A stretch of DNA of 64,000 nt from assembly GCA_947579665.1 (NCBI GenBank), contig OX388351.1, positions 3,658,001 to 3,722,000 of the forward strand, written 5' to 3'. A program made the translations under genes and the position numbers. The notes beneath the pieces were generated by a model. The model had not been told where the DNA came from, made no database searches, and was given only the letters and a program-made list of their open reading frames with translations. Source of the DNA: Sympetrum striolatum (Eukaryota > Arthropoda > Insecta > Odonata > Libellulidae). Below are positions 35,073 to 48,400 of the stretch, one piece after another (position 1 is the first letter of the stretch; the number at the start of each line of letters is the position of its first letter).

Positions 35073-37450
35073 AGTTATAGCTTGAATATTCCAATTAGTT
35101 TATTTGGAAGTATTTCAAAATATTCAATTCGCAGCTATGCTTCTGATACAAAGACATTAACGCAGACGGGCAGCAACTTCTTAAACGTCTAAGGCCGGAT
35201 ATCTAAATCTTATTCTTCGACAGTTATTATTCGTTTGTTTAAGATCGATTTCGATAGCCACAAATCGATCATTCGTCATTGAGAATTTCGATGGCCGCGT
35301 CACTTCCTCTGTCCAGGAAATGTCTTCAGCTGTTTTGAGGCGGAAATAGCACGCCTCGAGTTTTGGCGCGTTCGTGACTCGCCAAAAGGTTACGAGAAAA
35401 AATGACGGTGTGGATTCCAGACTCAGTTGATATTCGGAATGATTGACCGCTTATCTTTCCCGAAATCCATTCGAAACTTTTTTCGTGCCTCTAATTCGGG
35501 TATCTGACCGCCCATTTCCTATCTCGAATTTGTTTAGGACGCATGTGTCATGCGGAAACTCGGAACATCAAGGATATCTTTGATAGCCAAGGAAGTAAGA
35601 TCATAAATAGTATTCTTTGCGCGAAACATTTTCACGTTTTTAAGGTTGTTAGCTCCTGTCTGTTGTAACTCGATGGAATCGTTCTTTCAAATTATGAGTG
35701 CCGGATTAGTGTGCAAGTTGACGTTTCCTCTAAATATAACTAATTAATTTTAGGGTGTGCATTTAGGTTCATACTTAAAAACCAGTTTGTTATGAAATAT
35801 TTTAAGGTTATAATTATTAAGTGCTTATAAATTGGTAGTTTTATGTATTTCCGGATATAGACTGACGAGAAATGCCTATTATATTGTTGTTACAACTAAT
35901 TCCAAGCTAATAAAATTCATGTACGTCTTATGGGCATTTTTGAAATGTGACTTCATTACCCCCTCCTTGCCTCGTCTTTTTTCGGTTGAATAATATCAAC
36001 TAATATTCAACTTCCCGATCTAATATCGATCTCTTTACCCAATTAGCTGTTGTTGACTCACTGAATAACCTTTAACTCTAAATTCTATATTCAGGAAAAC
36101 AAAGCTAATCATACGATATACGATTGGATGAGGTAATAGAATAAGATACTCATTCATTGCCCATTGTAACGAACTTGATCGCGATTTTTATGAAAGAATC
36201 TTCATGTAAATACATATTTCATCACTCATAATACATAGGTCTGTTATGTTACTTACCGCGTGATTATCCGAATCGGTAATTTACTACACAATATATCATG
36301 CATTGCTGCTGACGGAGTGTAGCTCGGCATTACCTAGTTCAAAATTACTTTATAGGTAATAAAGAGTTGAACTCTCCCATGGCACCAATCTTGCTCGGTG
36401 CTAAATATTATATTTTTATTTTAAGTCTTTTAGATGACTTTAGCCATATCGTAAACGAAATTATTATCTAAAAATCATCAATAAAAAAGCAAAAATATTC
36501 TGTAACGTGCAATCCGTGTATTCTTTAAACCCGATATAAACAAAGAATAAGGTACTTACAACTTTTTTTTTAACTTTCCTTCTATGAAGTTATATTATCT
36601 TCTGTAAACTTGAGTGTCCAATAAGGAGAGGATTCCAATCCAAATTGTAATTTACGTATTATTTACAATTCTCTTATTTAACTCAGCAAAAATGCGGTAG
36701 TTATTAAAGTCCGAATTCTCTCCAAATATTTCGGAATTATTCCAAGGGATTCTGCATTTTAAGAAAATATAATAAGAGCCTCTCTCTGAATTCTTTTGTA
36801 CTCTGAGCCGTGAGTAAATTAGCCCCTTTCTACGCTCTGATCCGAACTCGTGAACGCTCATCGCAAAGGAATTCGTGAAATTTTAATTTGAGCTTAGAAG
36901 TAATTCCCGTCTCATCCATTGTCACTATGAGACTTTAGTTGGTGGGCTGTCCGCGACGGCGCCACTCTCGCGCAATCTTCGCCGTGGGCGTGGCGCGAGC
37001 CATTGGGTGCGGCGTATGGCCACGGATTGTGAAAAACAGTGTTCACGCCCTCTGTTGTTAAGGTATTTCAACTTGCAGCAAAAGATGGTACTTACGAAAC
37101 TATGGTACACAATGGGAGATGTACTCTTATGCTGTGGTTTCCAGGTATGATCCTGCTAATGTCGCAGTGAGAAATCGGATTTATATGGTAGTGAAATGTG
37201 AAAATCCACGAGAAATTATTTAGAATTCTCGCTTGATTTTACTGTAAAATTTTTGAAGTCTCAAAGTTGTATGTGCCTTCGTTCCATGGCTGCAGGATCA
37301 CTGAGTTTATTTGACATCGCGAATGACATTAAAACTTTTCTGTCCAGTTCTATTGCCATCAATGCAGCGAAAGTATTTATTTGCCAAAAAACCCACCAAA
37401 AAATAAGGAATGTCGGGACAAAGAAATAAAGATAGTTTCGTTATCGTCAA
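35073..37450. other. Intergenic, no gene recognised; GC-rich palindromic patch
   Basis: No exon recognised. The patch 36945-37020 is strikingly GC-rich for this window and contains two overlapping inverted repeats: GCGCCAC (36959-36965)/GTGGCGC (36990-36996) and CTCGCGC (36967-36973)/GCGCGAG (36993-36999). It lies about 1.7 kb beyond the homeobox gene stop codon and might be regulatory. Confidence 0.5.
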
Positions 37451-38723
37451 TTAATTTTTATTGCATCTCCTTAAAATAAAATATTTCATTAAGATTTCAT
37501 CTTTTGCTTAACACAAAATCATACTATATTTACATTCACCTTCACTGGAGGCAAAGTTTGTTTCACCTCTTAGCTAAATATTGCTAATTTTACATAGAAA
37601 TACGCAAAACACAACATTAATTTCCTATAGGATCGTTTATTGCTTTATGCCCAGCAACTATGATTTGAATCCCTTATCATACATATACTTTAATCTATTT
37701 ACAAAATATTACACATTGCCTTTTCTTTGCTTACGCGTTTTGGTCTTCTCTGTTTTAACTTAATTATGTAACAATTATTTTCACCCATTCCCCGGAACTA
37801 TTGCTTCCATTGCAAGAGTGATAACTGATTACATGCGCAAAATCTTTCAAAAATATATACTCGCCATCCTGGTTAATGGCTTATTTTCAAGACCAACTTC
37901 ACATTAACATTGAGGACGGATATTGATCGATGGACGGCATAGGCACATTCATATAGGCGAACACCTTACTTTGGTCTTCATTGATATACATTTACAAAAA
38001 TAAGTTACTGCAGAGTTAATAGTTTTAACTGCTTTGATTATATTTGTTAAAATGGAGCTAGACCACAAGGCCACCATTTCAAGTCGTCACATGTGTTCCA
38101 GTTAAATTTTTGAATCAAAGTGTGAGTTTCATTCTGAAACTTCATCAATATAACTCAGTAATCGTAAAATAGTTTAATGACAGAAATATGTATAAAAGAA
38201 CTTTGCATTAAACAACAACAGGTTCGAGCATGAAGAAATGAATCTTTCTCTTATTATCAATCAATTTAGGACAACTGTTTAACTTGATTTCAGCGTTGAA
38301 ATTCAGGTCAACTGCGATTCACCTCTTTAAAAAATCACAATTGGGGTGTTCTTTACTGGAAATATTACGCATGCGTACTCAACTTTTAGAATTGTGATTT
38401 TCCAGGTCTTTTTCGCCTAATACCTTCTCTCCGTTTCCACTTTTTAAACCTTCTTTAGGATATCTAAATTGTTTGGACGTTTTTGCACCGGCAATCTTTC
38501 CTTTTCCCCTGACAATGCTGGTATTACAGACGGGGGCCGATAAAGCAGTCCATTAGAATTTAAGGCTTTGTTGTTCACTTGGACTTCATTTCACAATAGT
38601 TCACTTAGTTAAAAATGCATCACTGTTGGTAGACGGGAAATTTAGAATGTAGTAGCACGCCCCAGTCATGTTGTTAATTCCCCTTGGAAAACGAAGGTCT
38701 CTTGTGATGACCAGGAGATTCGT
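37451..38723 (-). other. Probable 3' untranslated region of the homeobox gene
   Basis: This follows the stop codon on the minus strand and has no other recognisable content. Candidate poly(A) signals on the minus strand are AATAAA at 37636-37641 and 37457-37462, and ATTAAA at 38173-38178. In AT-rich DNA these hexamers are common by chance, so the real 3' end cannot be fixed from sequence alone. Confidence 0.3.
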
Positions 38724-39533
38724 TCAGCTAGATCCGTCACTCTGGACGTCGATTCCATCTTCTGCACCAACTCTCCTCAGCATCTCCAACCGCATCTCGT
38801 GCTCCCTCGCCTTCAACCTCAAGGCCGCTATGCTGGAGGACCTCCTGTCCAACTCCTGTCCAGAGGCTGGTGGAGATGGCGGGGCGGCAGAAACGGGACC
38901 TGGGGGTGGCGGAGGAGGTGGTGCGGGAGGAGCCGCTGCTTGGGGTGGTGGCTGCACCTCCGGGGGCGAGGGGGCAGCGCCGTTCGGTGGCCTCCCTGGT
39001 GCCAGGGCAGCGAAGAGCGCGGAGTATTCCTCCGGAAGCATGATCTTGTGCGGGTGTGGAGGCATTTCGGAAAGGTGCGGATGCAGCGAGGGGTGGAGTG
39101 TAGGTGGGTGGTGAGGGTGTAGGTTTGCCAGAAGGGCGTGAAACGGGGGATGTAGAAGGTGGTGAGGGGGACGGTAGCCAGGGGGCAGAAACGGGGGAAG
39201 GAGAGGCAGGAAAGCTGGAGCTGCTGGAGAAGGGCGAGGAGGCAAGAAGTCGAAGGGTTTGGAGGCGGAGGTGCGCAGGAAGGAAGGGAAAGGGTGCGGG
39301 GGTTGGTGTGGGTGGTGGTGGGAGAGGGCCGATGGTGGGAAGGGGTGGTGGGAGAGGGAGGCGGAGGAGGAGACGGGGTGGTTGGAGGCGGAGATGTTTG
39401 TGGACGGATTGTTCATGTTGGCGGGTGCCAATGGGGATGCGGCACCCACGACTCCAAATGGGGCGTAAGGGTGACCCTGAGGGCCGACCTTTTCCTGTTT
39501 CCTCCATTTGGCTCTCCTGTTCTGGAACCACAC
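38724..39533 (-). CDS. al: aristaless-type homeobox protein, last coding exon
   Basis: A sequence-specific nuclear transcription factor; in flies aristaless patterns appendage tips. This terminal exon encodes 269 residues. Residues 1-14 are homeodomain positions 47-60 ([14 protein letters not shown]), with Gln at position 50, so it is a Q50 paired-class protein. KVGPQGHPY follows directly, as in aristaless (KVGPQ). A long linker is rich in Pro, His and Ala, with KPFDF (residues 92-96) and FHALLANL (131-138) recalling the KPFD and SLLANM blocks of fly Al. The OAR motif lies at residues 229-250 ([18 protein letters not shown]...), near the C-terminus. The exon starts at a splice acceptor in phase 0, exactly at the 46/47 intron position frequent in this class. 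The CDS is partial: the N-terminus and first 46 homeodomain residues are not in view. Alx or Arx paralogues are less likely. Confidence 0.88.
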   Translation of the reverse strand: MWFQNRRAKWRKQEKVGPQGHPYAPFGVVGAASPLAPANMNNPSTNISASNHPVSSSASLSHHPFPPSALSHHHPHQPPHPFPSFLRTSASKPFDFLPPRPSPAAPAFLPLLPPFLPPGYRPPHHLLHPPFHALLANLHPHHPPTLHPSLHPHLSEMPPHPHKIMLPEEYSALFAALAPGRPPNGAAPSPPEVQPPPQAAAPPAPPPPPPPGPVSAAPPSPPASGQELDRRSSSIAALRLKAREHEMRLEMLRRVGAEDGIDVQSDGSS

Positions 39534-39555
39534 CTGCAAAGAGAATGAAGAAGTG
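39534..39555 (-). other. al: Splice acceptor of the homeobox exon
   Basis: On the minus strand a pyrimidine-rich tract (cttcttcattctctttgcag) ends in AG at 39535-39534, immediately before the GTG codon for homeodomain Val47. This sets the exon boundary. Confidence 0.85.
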
Positions 39556-42500
39556 AATTAGGATCTCTAAGGAGGAACTCGGGAAACGTACACTTTTTTC
39601 CGCATGGCTTTTTGGATGGAATCGTAATGAACGAGAAAGTTGTTTTTGATGGTATTCAGGAGCGATGTATGTATTTATGTCTAAACAATATCGTTACCGG
39701 AAAGTGTATAGATGTTCTTTGAATTTGTAAATTTAACTGAATCATCACTTAGATGCAAATAAAAAGTATGGACCTATTAGGAATGGCCAATCTATGCGTT
39801 TGAATCTTATTTCAAAATCAAGGTATTGACAGAGTTGACAGGTTGTTGACAGAGAAAAAATTGGTGATTTATCACTGCTAATTCATTCACTAAGACTTTT
39901 TATTTATTATTTGGTGCCGTAGCTTTTAGAGCAATCTTGCATTGATAAGGTCATAAGCTCGAATCATGATTTTAATGGGTTTTCATGAAGAATTTTGCAT
40001 GAGAAAGAATCACCCTAGAGTAAAATATGCCCAATCAATAAAGGCAAATTTAGCATCATCAGACGTCATTTTATGATCACCATTCCATTGTAATTCCAGC
40101 TAACAACAAAAAGTATTATATATTTTGATAATCTAAAGATCCTTTTAATTTTTGTGTATTTACGACAGCAAATGCGTATTTAGGATAAAATTGTCAGTGT
40201 TAATGATTTTGCTTTGTTCGTACTGGAGCCTCTTGTGAATTTAAGAACAATCCAACCTTACTGGTATATTTAATTTCAACATTCTCAGGTAATGTGAAGC
40301 TGAGAAAATTGTTGTTGCAGTTATTTCTTTTATGATATCAAGATGGTCTTAATGTTCATATGTTTTTATTTAGTGACTTGAAACTGATATTTACTGGATG
40401 AGCATGAAAGGTCTCTAAATATGAATTCAAAGCAATTGAAGAAAATATTTTTGTTATTTAGAGCTTATAAAACTTTAAACCCATATTATTTGCTGATGAA
40501 CTGAAGCTGTAAGTTTTTTGGATTCTCATGACAGGTTTATTTTATATTTGAGATCACTATTAGCGAGGAATTTACCACCAACCTAATATGGGATATACAT
40601 TCATTAAAATTCTTTTGTATGTAAAGGTTATCACCAGCATTTCCGTAAAAAAATACTCGAGGTATTTCGCTTCGTTCTTAGCGCGCCAACCGACGTATCT
40701 AACCATAGTGAAAGGCCATAAAATGCGCAACCCTTTCCGGCGCTTAATTAAAACATCAAGAAGCATATGTTTCTTCCAATGATATTTCCCCGAAAAAAAA
40801 AGCCGGCTCGCTTTGCGTAATTCATCCTCGCAATTCTTTCCCTTCGTTAGCCTTTTACCCAGATGCCGCGCGGGTTTATAAGGGCGTTTTTCCTAAACAC
40901 AAAAAACCAACTCGAATCCCATTAGATGCGTAAATCATTCGCCCCACGCTGATCCTCTTGCATTTCGTACCTTGTTGAACCCCATGAGTTATCGCCCAGA
41001 CCAGACGCAATAAATACTCCTTCTGCTCAGAGCGTGGGCTTATTCTATATAAGCGGAACCGGAAATGACGCAGAGAAGGGGCGCGTGGCTTTTGTTGCGC
41101 ATGCGAGCTGATTCCGTGACAACCAATTAAAGGTTTTCTGGGGAGGCTTCGATCGTGGGTCTGTCGGATGGAAGGAAGCGGAAATGGACAAGTGACGGTT
41201 AATTGGATCCGTGAATAGTATTGATTGTCTCGACGCACTGTGGCGATCCCTAAACGATCTTTTTCGATGGCAGGTGCAGCGATAGAGAGAATTTTTCGTG
41301 AGACCCTCCCTGACGCCTAATTAGTTACCTTAATAATTCCTGTGGACCTTCGGTGAATGTCCCATGTTAATAAGCTCTCCCAGGGATAGGATAACGAAAG
41401 AATGAATGGAATGGATCCTTATCAGAAACTGTTCTTGATTCAAGATCGATTGAATGACCATTTTATACCGGATATTATGAATTGGGACATTGGGGTAAAG
41501 GGGTATTACTTATGGTACTTTCTTTATGACTGTTTCATTTCTGTGACCTTTTCTCTTTGCTTGGGTTTTTGGATGTTTTAAAAGAATGGGAATATTAGAA
41601 TTTCATACATTTCTCTCGGATCAATATATATATTTCTACAAGTTAATCTCCAAGTATACGATTCCAAAAGTGAGGAATATGGAGATAGTTATGTTAACGA
41701 GAAACAAAGGATCACTCAAAAATTATCAGAGATAATATTTTCTTCGTTGATATTTTCAAAATTTGCGATGGTTGGGCCACGAAGGCCAAAGGATAGTCAG
41801 AATTGATTCCCATTCTGTTTAGAACGAAGTGAAATTTACAAAATATTGTTACCCAAAATTTTAGCTGTGCTCGATTTCAATTATCTATTATATTTTAGGG
41901 ATTAAATCTCCATTCCCGTATTGGCGAAAACTGAACAACCTGTTACTAAAAATCGCCTTTTATAACGAATTATTCCTATTTGTGACGGTTAGATACGACT
42001 AGTCAAAGCAGATATATAGTATTTGGAACATTTGTATCTATTATGAGGCATCTTTCTCAAAGGAACGTAACGAAAATGAAATAAAATCATGAAACAAAGG
42101 ATAAACTACCATTATGAAGAAAAATACAAATTTAAAGCAACACCTCTGTTAAGTTAAGAAAATCAAACCTAGAGAAGTATCAAAACACGTAAATGCATTT
42201 TTATTGTTTCAGAGAAGTGAAATGAAAAAAAAGTGGTAGTGCTGAAAGGTACTATTGATCCCTTAATATCTACAGTTCGATTAACTGGAAGAGAAAGACA
42301 GTGGAATACAAAAAAAAATTTGATTAGTATAGACGGAATTATCCGTCACTGTGTGTAACTCTATTTAGGTATATAAAAGATAATAAAATAAAAATACTAA
42401 GTTTTCGTCCCATGAAAAATTGTATTTTTTCAACAAAAACTTAGGATATTTATTTTATTTTGTTATAAATACATTCCTTGGTTTAATTTCAAATTTAAAA

Positions 42501-45299
42501 GTAATCGATGATTTGGAAAGCGAAAGTATAGTATCTTAAGGCACAGTTCGACGAAGCCCTTCCGATAACTTATGTGTATCCCTCACCAAACAAAACAACT
42601 AAGAGAGGCAAATGATCGAGGGTCGCATCCTCCAACTCATTCCGCGCGGTTTGGGGTCGAAATTAAAGGGATTAGTGTCTGCGAGAGCCATATTGAGTCT
42701 CGGGAGAGAAGGAGATGGTGGAAGAACGGTGGGTGGCTCTGAGGGAAAGCACGTTTCGAAAGGTCGTGCTCAGGCGCCTCGTAATTGCTCTGCAATGATA
42801 CACTAGAAAATAGGATTTCTCTCTCTCCCCTTTGGAGGGACGGAAATTACGCTGTGTGATTGTTGGGAAGGAAAACGCGCTCTTTCCGAGCGAGATATGA
42901 CCCGAATGAGATATTAGTTGGAATGGAAGATCTCCCTCTCTCTTGGGAGGGATTCGTGGGACTCGATTTATGTGGGAAAATTAGCGCGTTAATAGCGTCA
43001 AAGTACGTGATTTGATTATGGCGGAATTACGAAGAGTAATTCGACACTAGTTAGCTAACGTCTAAACTTTTCCATGCATCTAATGAGGATCTGATGTTTC
43101 CCTAGGTGTGAAATGAGTTTCCCCACCTTTTAATTCTTTCCCTTCATTCTAAATAGCACTGAGCCTTGTTAAGGAGGTCGAAATTACAACAAATGATGCA
43201 ATAATTAAACCGAATCGATCCATAAATAGTATTCAAATATCATTATCTATCTTCGTGTGCATAAGAAATTATTATTATTGATTTTTGGGTTCTATAGATA
43301 TTTCAGTTGAAATTTGTTTGCTTTTCATATACTTCAGAACATAAACAATTACTTCAATCTCAGAAAAGCTTCGGGTAAATTGTTCAATTATTTATCCTTC
43401 AAACTTTTCATCAATGTTGGAAAGAAATTGCTAAGTTAATATAATTTTAGAGGAGATAAAGAAGGTATTATCGTGTTTTATATTTATTCAAAGAGAGCTT
43501 CCTTGAAAGAATGGAGAAGTCTATCTAAGTCTGTCTATTTTACTTCGTCCTATGTCAATCATTCACATTATACGTTTGAACAAACGTTTTAAGTACATTC
43601 GGATTATTTTCAATGCCTTTATTATGATTGGCTTACCGATTATAATTCTGAAATTTAATTATAAGTGCTAGTTTACTCATAAAGTACTTTCTGAGAGCTC
43701 TTTAATGCGTTATTGTCCTCAAAGTTGGTTTCCAATTGTTAAATCAACCTTGATCACTTTGTCTTTCAAAACAAACATTTGCCTAATAAAATCATTATTG
43801 ATGGTATTAAATGATGGGATTCTCATGAGTAAAATGAAAGACTTGGTAATAATTTTATACATTCCATGAAGTCAATTTACAATTGACTCGATTAAAATGT
43901 TCGCATGCATAGACTGAAACAACGGAGACTGGTTTTAAAGAGCTGATTAGTTTCTCTGTTTTCATTTCATTCTATTTTGTTTGCATCATAATAGAATAAG
44001 AAAACTTAAGCGTGTAATAAAAACGAATAAAAAAGATTTGCTAGTTTCTTTTCAAACTTTATGAGAAAAGAGTGAAATAATTCATTCTATTCCATAAAAA
44101 TAAAGAGCGTTGAAATAAGGAAATAGTCCACGGGGATATCAACAGGTGGATGCATTACCGGAGACTTATAAAGCGTGGGAAGGCTAAAATTTTTAGGGAC
44201 TTCCATTGAAGAAATAATAGAGTGATGGGATGAAGACTCATTACGTGCAGCAATCAAAGAAACACACGTGTGTGGAATCGAAATTTTTTCGAGGTCACGA
44301 CATTCGTTCAGTTTACCAGGGGATGAGGTGGTCGAGAAACGGGTCGAAGGAGGATGAATGAGAAGGGAAAAGTGGTCAGGAAACACGCCCTTTGAGGGAT
44401 TATTAGGAGCCGTCATATTAGAGACCCTGAATAGTCTGCAGAGCATCGTGCGCCGTCGGAGCCTTCAACGCCCGCAGACCTTCTCTCTCCTCTTAGTGAT
44501 TCCACGAAATGTCACGGCACTTGCGCAGCAGACGAATTCTGTTTTTCTTATAGCCTTTCTCCCTGTGCTGCGCATCCAAGTACCGGGGGCTTTTGCGTCG
44601 ACCTAATACATAGTCCTTCTGGTGGTGTGGGTCTCCTTCCCCTCCCTACCTCTCCCGCACTCTCTAATCCTCGCGTGAAAATGCTTCGCAAATTACCGGA
44701 AGTCGAGGAAAAAAGAGCGGTGGTCTTTTTGGTTGGGAGATGTTAAGGCGATTTCTTAGAACGGCAAAGAGTCCGCTGACACTAATGCGATGTTCTGTGT
44801 CTCCTCCGGGAAATGATATTTTAAGAAATGGAGAGGACGTGTTCCTCTGAATCTAAATTGTGCTTTTTTGTCTCGAGAAGTAGGAATGAATGCTTTTCTG
44901 TAAATGGAATTGGGTAAAAAACTCGGTTTATCTTTCTTATTTGCATATCTTTTGACTTCTATTCCATCCCTTAGGCTAAGGGAAGTTGAGAATCGCTTAC
45001 GCTCGCTCCGCTAAATGTGTTTACATCGTTAGAGCGATCCTTAATTTCTAACCAGTGGCCTGCGCCTCTAGTATAGATAATTATTTATCAAGATTATTTT
45101 ACACAGTTCCCACCGAATAACCCATATATTTAAGCCCGTGTTTTTCTTTCTAGCTCTCTTACGAACTATGTATCTTGTTTTTACTTTTAATTGTCGATTA
45201 TAAGATTCCCATGTTTTTTTTCCCCGAGACAGTGTAGGAATAAAATTATAGATTTATATCCCCGTATACACTTTGGTGAGTAATAATTTATCTACGAGC
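39556..45299. other. Presumed intron of the homeobox gene, no exon seen
   Basis: No minus-strand segment resembling the first part of a homeobox was found. Less AT-rich blocks at 40860-41260 (with TATA-like words, e.g. tctatataagc near 41044), 42600-42960 and 44400-44680 have few stops but no motif. They could be conserved enhancers, which are common in introns of developmental regulators. Confidence 0.45.
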
Positions 45300-45428
45300 T
45301 AATGGAAAAGAATTGCTTTGTGCACTCCTGCAGACGTTATTGAGGTGACAGGTTTCGCTAGAGGAGTAGCATCATGAAGGCTTGCGATTAAATTCTGTAG
45401 GAGTGTACAAAGTGATTCTTTTCCATTA
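45300..45428. mobile_element. 129-bp hairpin MITE
   Basis: The left arm begins TAATGGAAAAGAATTGCTTT and continues GTGCACTCCTGCAG. The right arm, reverse-complemented, begins TAATGGAAAAGAATCACTTT and continues GTACACTCCTACAG. These are about 34-bp arms with five mismatches. The spacer of about 60 bp is non-coding. The sequence tttatctacgagct before the element resembles ttttatctacgagtta at 45467-45482 beyond it. Superfamily unknown. Confidence 0.65.
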
Positions 45429-48400
45429 TTACAGCCTTCTACGATGCAGCACCTTCGCATATTACTTTTATCTACGAGTTAAATGTCAATTTTTACTTCT
45501 AAACACACAAAATATTTCCCAGTTTTACTTTTTTGTCTTATTTTAAAAAACTCTGTCTTGAAATATTTAAGGAGGTTTTATTGGATGTAAGTAGTAAATT
45601 ACAAGTCTCAATCTTGCCCTGAAATCAATTCGTTCATTATAATTATTTTGTAAAATCAACAATGCAATGAAACGATATTTTTTCCCAAAAGAATTTGAGT
45701 CTGTTCATAAAATTCTGCTGGTTATAAAGTCCTTGTGAAAAGACATCCATTCATTTTGTTATTTAAGAGAAACCTCCGTCAAATCAACTAATATTGCAAG
45801 AAAGAAATATAGGAAGGAAATAAACCTTGGTTGGCTCTCATTGTTTCCTTTCCCACATCTTTTATTCATGGCGATTAAGTAATGCGACGTTGGATATTCA
45901 TCAGGACGGAATTAGCATTATAGTAAAACTATCTCATTGGACATTTTTTCTATAATCAATCCAATTTGGTATTCTAAACCGCGTTGTTTCTTAAAACAGT
46001 TGCCTATTATGAGTACTAAAGGGCTGCTCTTAATGCGAATATGAGCTCTCCCTAATGGTCCGGGGCTACTAACCTTTTATTTAATCGAGGAGTTCCATTA
46101 TGGGTGGGGAGACGGACGATGGTTAGTAAACTCGACCACTTTGTTTCAAACGGGCGTTTGCCCGTCTGCAGCGCTCTAACAATATACGTATGCAGATATT
46201 CCCCCGTAAAGTGGGACATCACTGGTAATTTTCCGGGCACTTATGTAAATGCGCTTCAGCAAGTCCCATCGAAAGAGGGAGAGAGGATTTTCATAATTTA
46301 TTGGAACGGACAAATTCAAATCTCCCCGCAACGTGTGGTGTTTTTTGGTCCTCGCCTTCCTCGGCAAAAGCAGACGCCGATGAAGTTGTACTGTTACCTT
46401 TTTTCGAGGAACATTTTACTTTTTGCGAATATCCTGCGAGAGGAGACGGGAAAAATTTCGAACGACGTGGAAATAAATCGCGCGGATTAATATGTAGAAG
46501 GAGTTGATGGCCGCGAATTAAGAGCCAGCCTTTATTCACGAGTTTTTCCTCAAGTCCGCCGACACCCACGTGTGTTATTATGCAGATTGGTCGAGGTGGA
46601 AAACAGCACGTTTTAAAATGGCTAAAAACATCAGACCGGGAGCAATAATGTTTCATTTCCGTAATATTTTGATTGGTTCGATTATTCCGAGATTAACGTT
46701 TATTATCTGGCACTCCATAAATATGTTAGATCGAAAAGTATAAAATGTTGACCATTAAGTAAATTGGAGGAAAGTTGTGGGAAGATTTTATTGCGAAATT
46801 GTTGGGAATATTTCTTCTTGCAGCGTAAGAAGAATTATGTACAAATTGACGCTATATACAACTAAGAATTTCGTCTCGTTAAACGAAAGATTTTCCCTCT
46901 CCAAGCTGCAGTCGTCGTTACAGCGAGAAGTTAAACATTTCTCATCAATCACGATTTATATTTGCATAAATTTGGCTTTGATATATTCCTCATCTTACTA
47001 GTTATATGCTTTATAAAATGTATGATTTCAAGACATATTTGGATATGAATGAAATGAGATTATTATTTGTTACTACCATTCATTTTCAATAAATAGGATC
47101 TGTGCTTTTCCACATTTTTTTATTAAGTCACCGATCTCGAAAATAGAGAAAGTTATTGTTCCTTTCTGTTTCAAATAAACTTAACCGTTTTTCCACAATA
47201 TCTCGGCCGTTTCCGTGGATTTTATTCATTTATTTACTTCCCTAAAATTTTATTGCACAGCTACAAAACTTTTCTTGATTTATTTTACAAATCCATGTGG
47301 AAAATTCTGTATACTTTAACTCCAAACTGAATTTATTTTCATTAGCCGAATTTGATATTACTTTAGGATGTAAAGAACGTAAACTTCTTAATAGTTCTTT
47401 AATTATTGAAATAAAATTCCGTAGTTTTCCAGCGAAGATATCTATTCCATCACGCATCATTATTAAAATAACTTCAGTATCAACTTAACCAGTGAATTGC
47501 AATTATAAATTTGAAGTTTTCTCCCTGGTTTTCGTTGAGTTTTGCAGTTTTTCATTGAATTACTTGTCGTAAGAATACGTAAGGGATGTAGTAAGTAATC
47601 ACGGACACTAGAGACTAAGTTTAATGCTCTCTTTGTGGGCTTTATCTTTTGCTAACATCATATTCTCATTTATTTTCTTTTAACGTATTTAAATTCATTA
47701 TATTAAAATGGGAGTATGGTACACCTCGCTCTACCTCAAATAAACTCCAATATTTTCCAAAAACCGTTCTCTACTCTCTGTCTAAAGTTCATTCATGTCA
47801 ATAGAATAACATTAATGGATAGCCAAATCCGCCAAGTAATGTGCTAAATGTGATTACGGATCCTATCTTCGCACAGGGCCGAATAGAGACAGGAAATTAC
47901 ATTCTTTAAAGGGAAACCGAAAATCGTCGGAATAAGGAATATTATGTGTTTCTACACGTGTTATATCGCTGTTGTAAACGAGATTCCTTTTGATCGCGAT
48001 TGGGAAAGGCAGATGCGGCGATGAATAAAACATGAAAGGTGATTGGTTGGAATGAAACAGCGCCCAAGAGCGGCGGCAAAAGAAAGACGAAATTGGAAAT
48101 TTTTTAACAGCGGCCGGAAAAAAGCGGACGGGGAGGGTATGCAAATTCGGTGGGGAAAATATTGGAAAGCTGTACAGTGAGGAACAGAAGGGATTGGAAA
48201 AGCTGTCGGGTTTTTAGGAATCGAGAATTAAAGTTACTTAAGGAACCGGATCGGAAGTATTTGGAAGCATTTGAAGAGTCATTGAGCAAGAAGCATGACA
48301 ATATATTGCAGTACTGAGGTAACCGCGTCACATAGGAAGAATTTAAGGCATTTTTGTTTGCTCTGATTCGATCTTCACAGAGAGATTAGTTAATAGAATT

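Noticed and set aside
38668..39556. Long plus-strand and alternate-frame open frames (107-264 codons) over the homeobox exon
   Set aside because: They are G- or P-rich low-complexity shadows caused by the GC-rich Pro/His codons of the real minus-strand exon.
40876..41238. 120-codon minus-strand frame
   Set aside because: No recognisable domain, TTG-like start and open frames also on the other strand nearby; composition effect.
46104..46656. Overlapping 121-128 codon frames on both strands
   Set aside because: Openness on several frames at once points to base composition, not coding.
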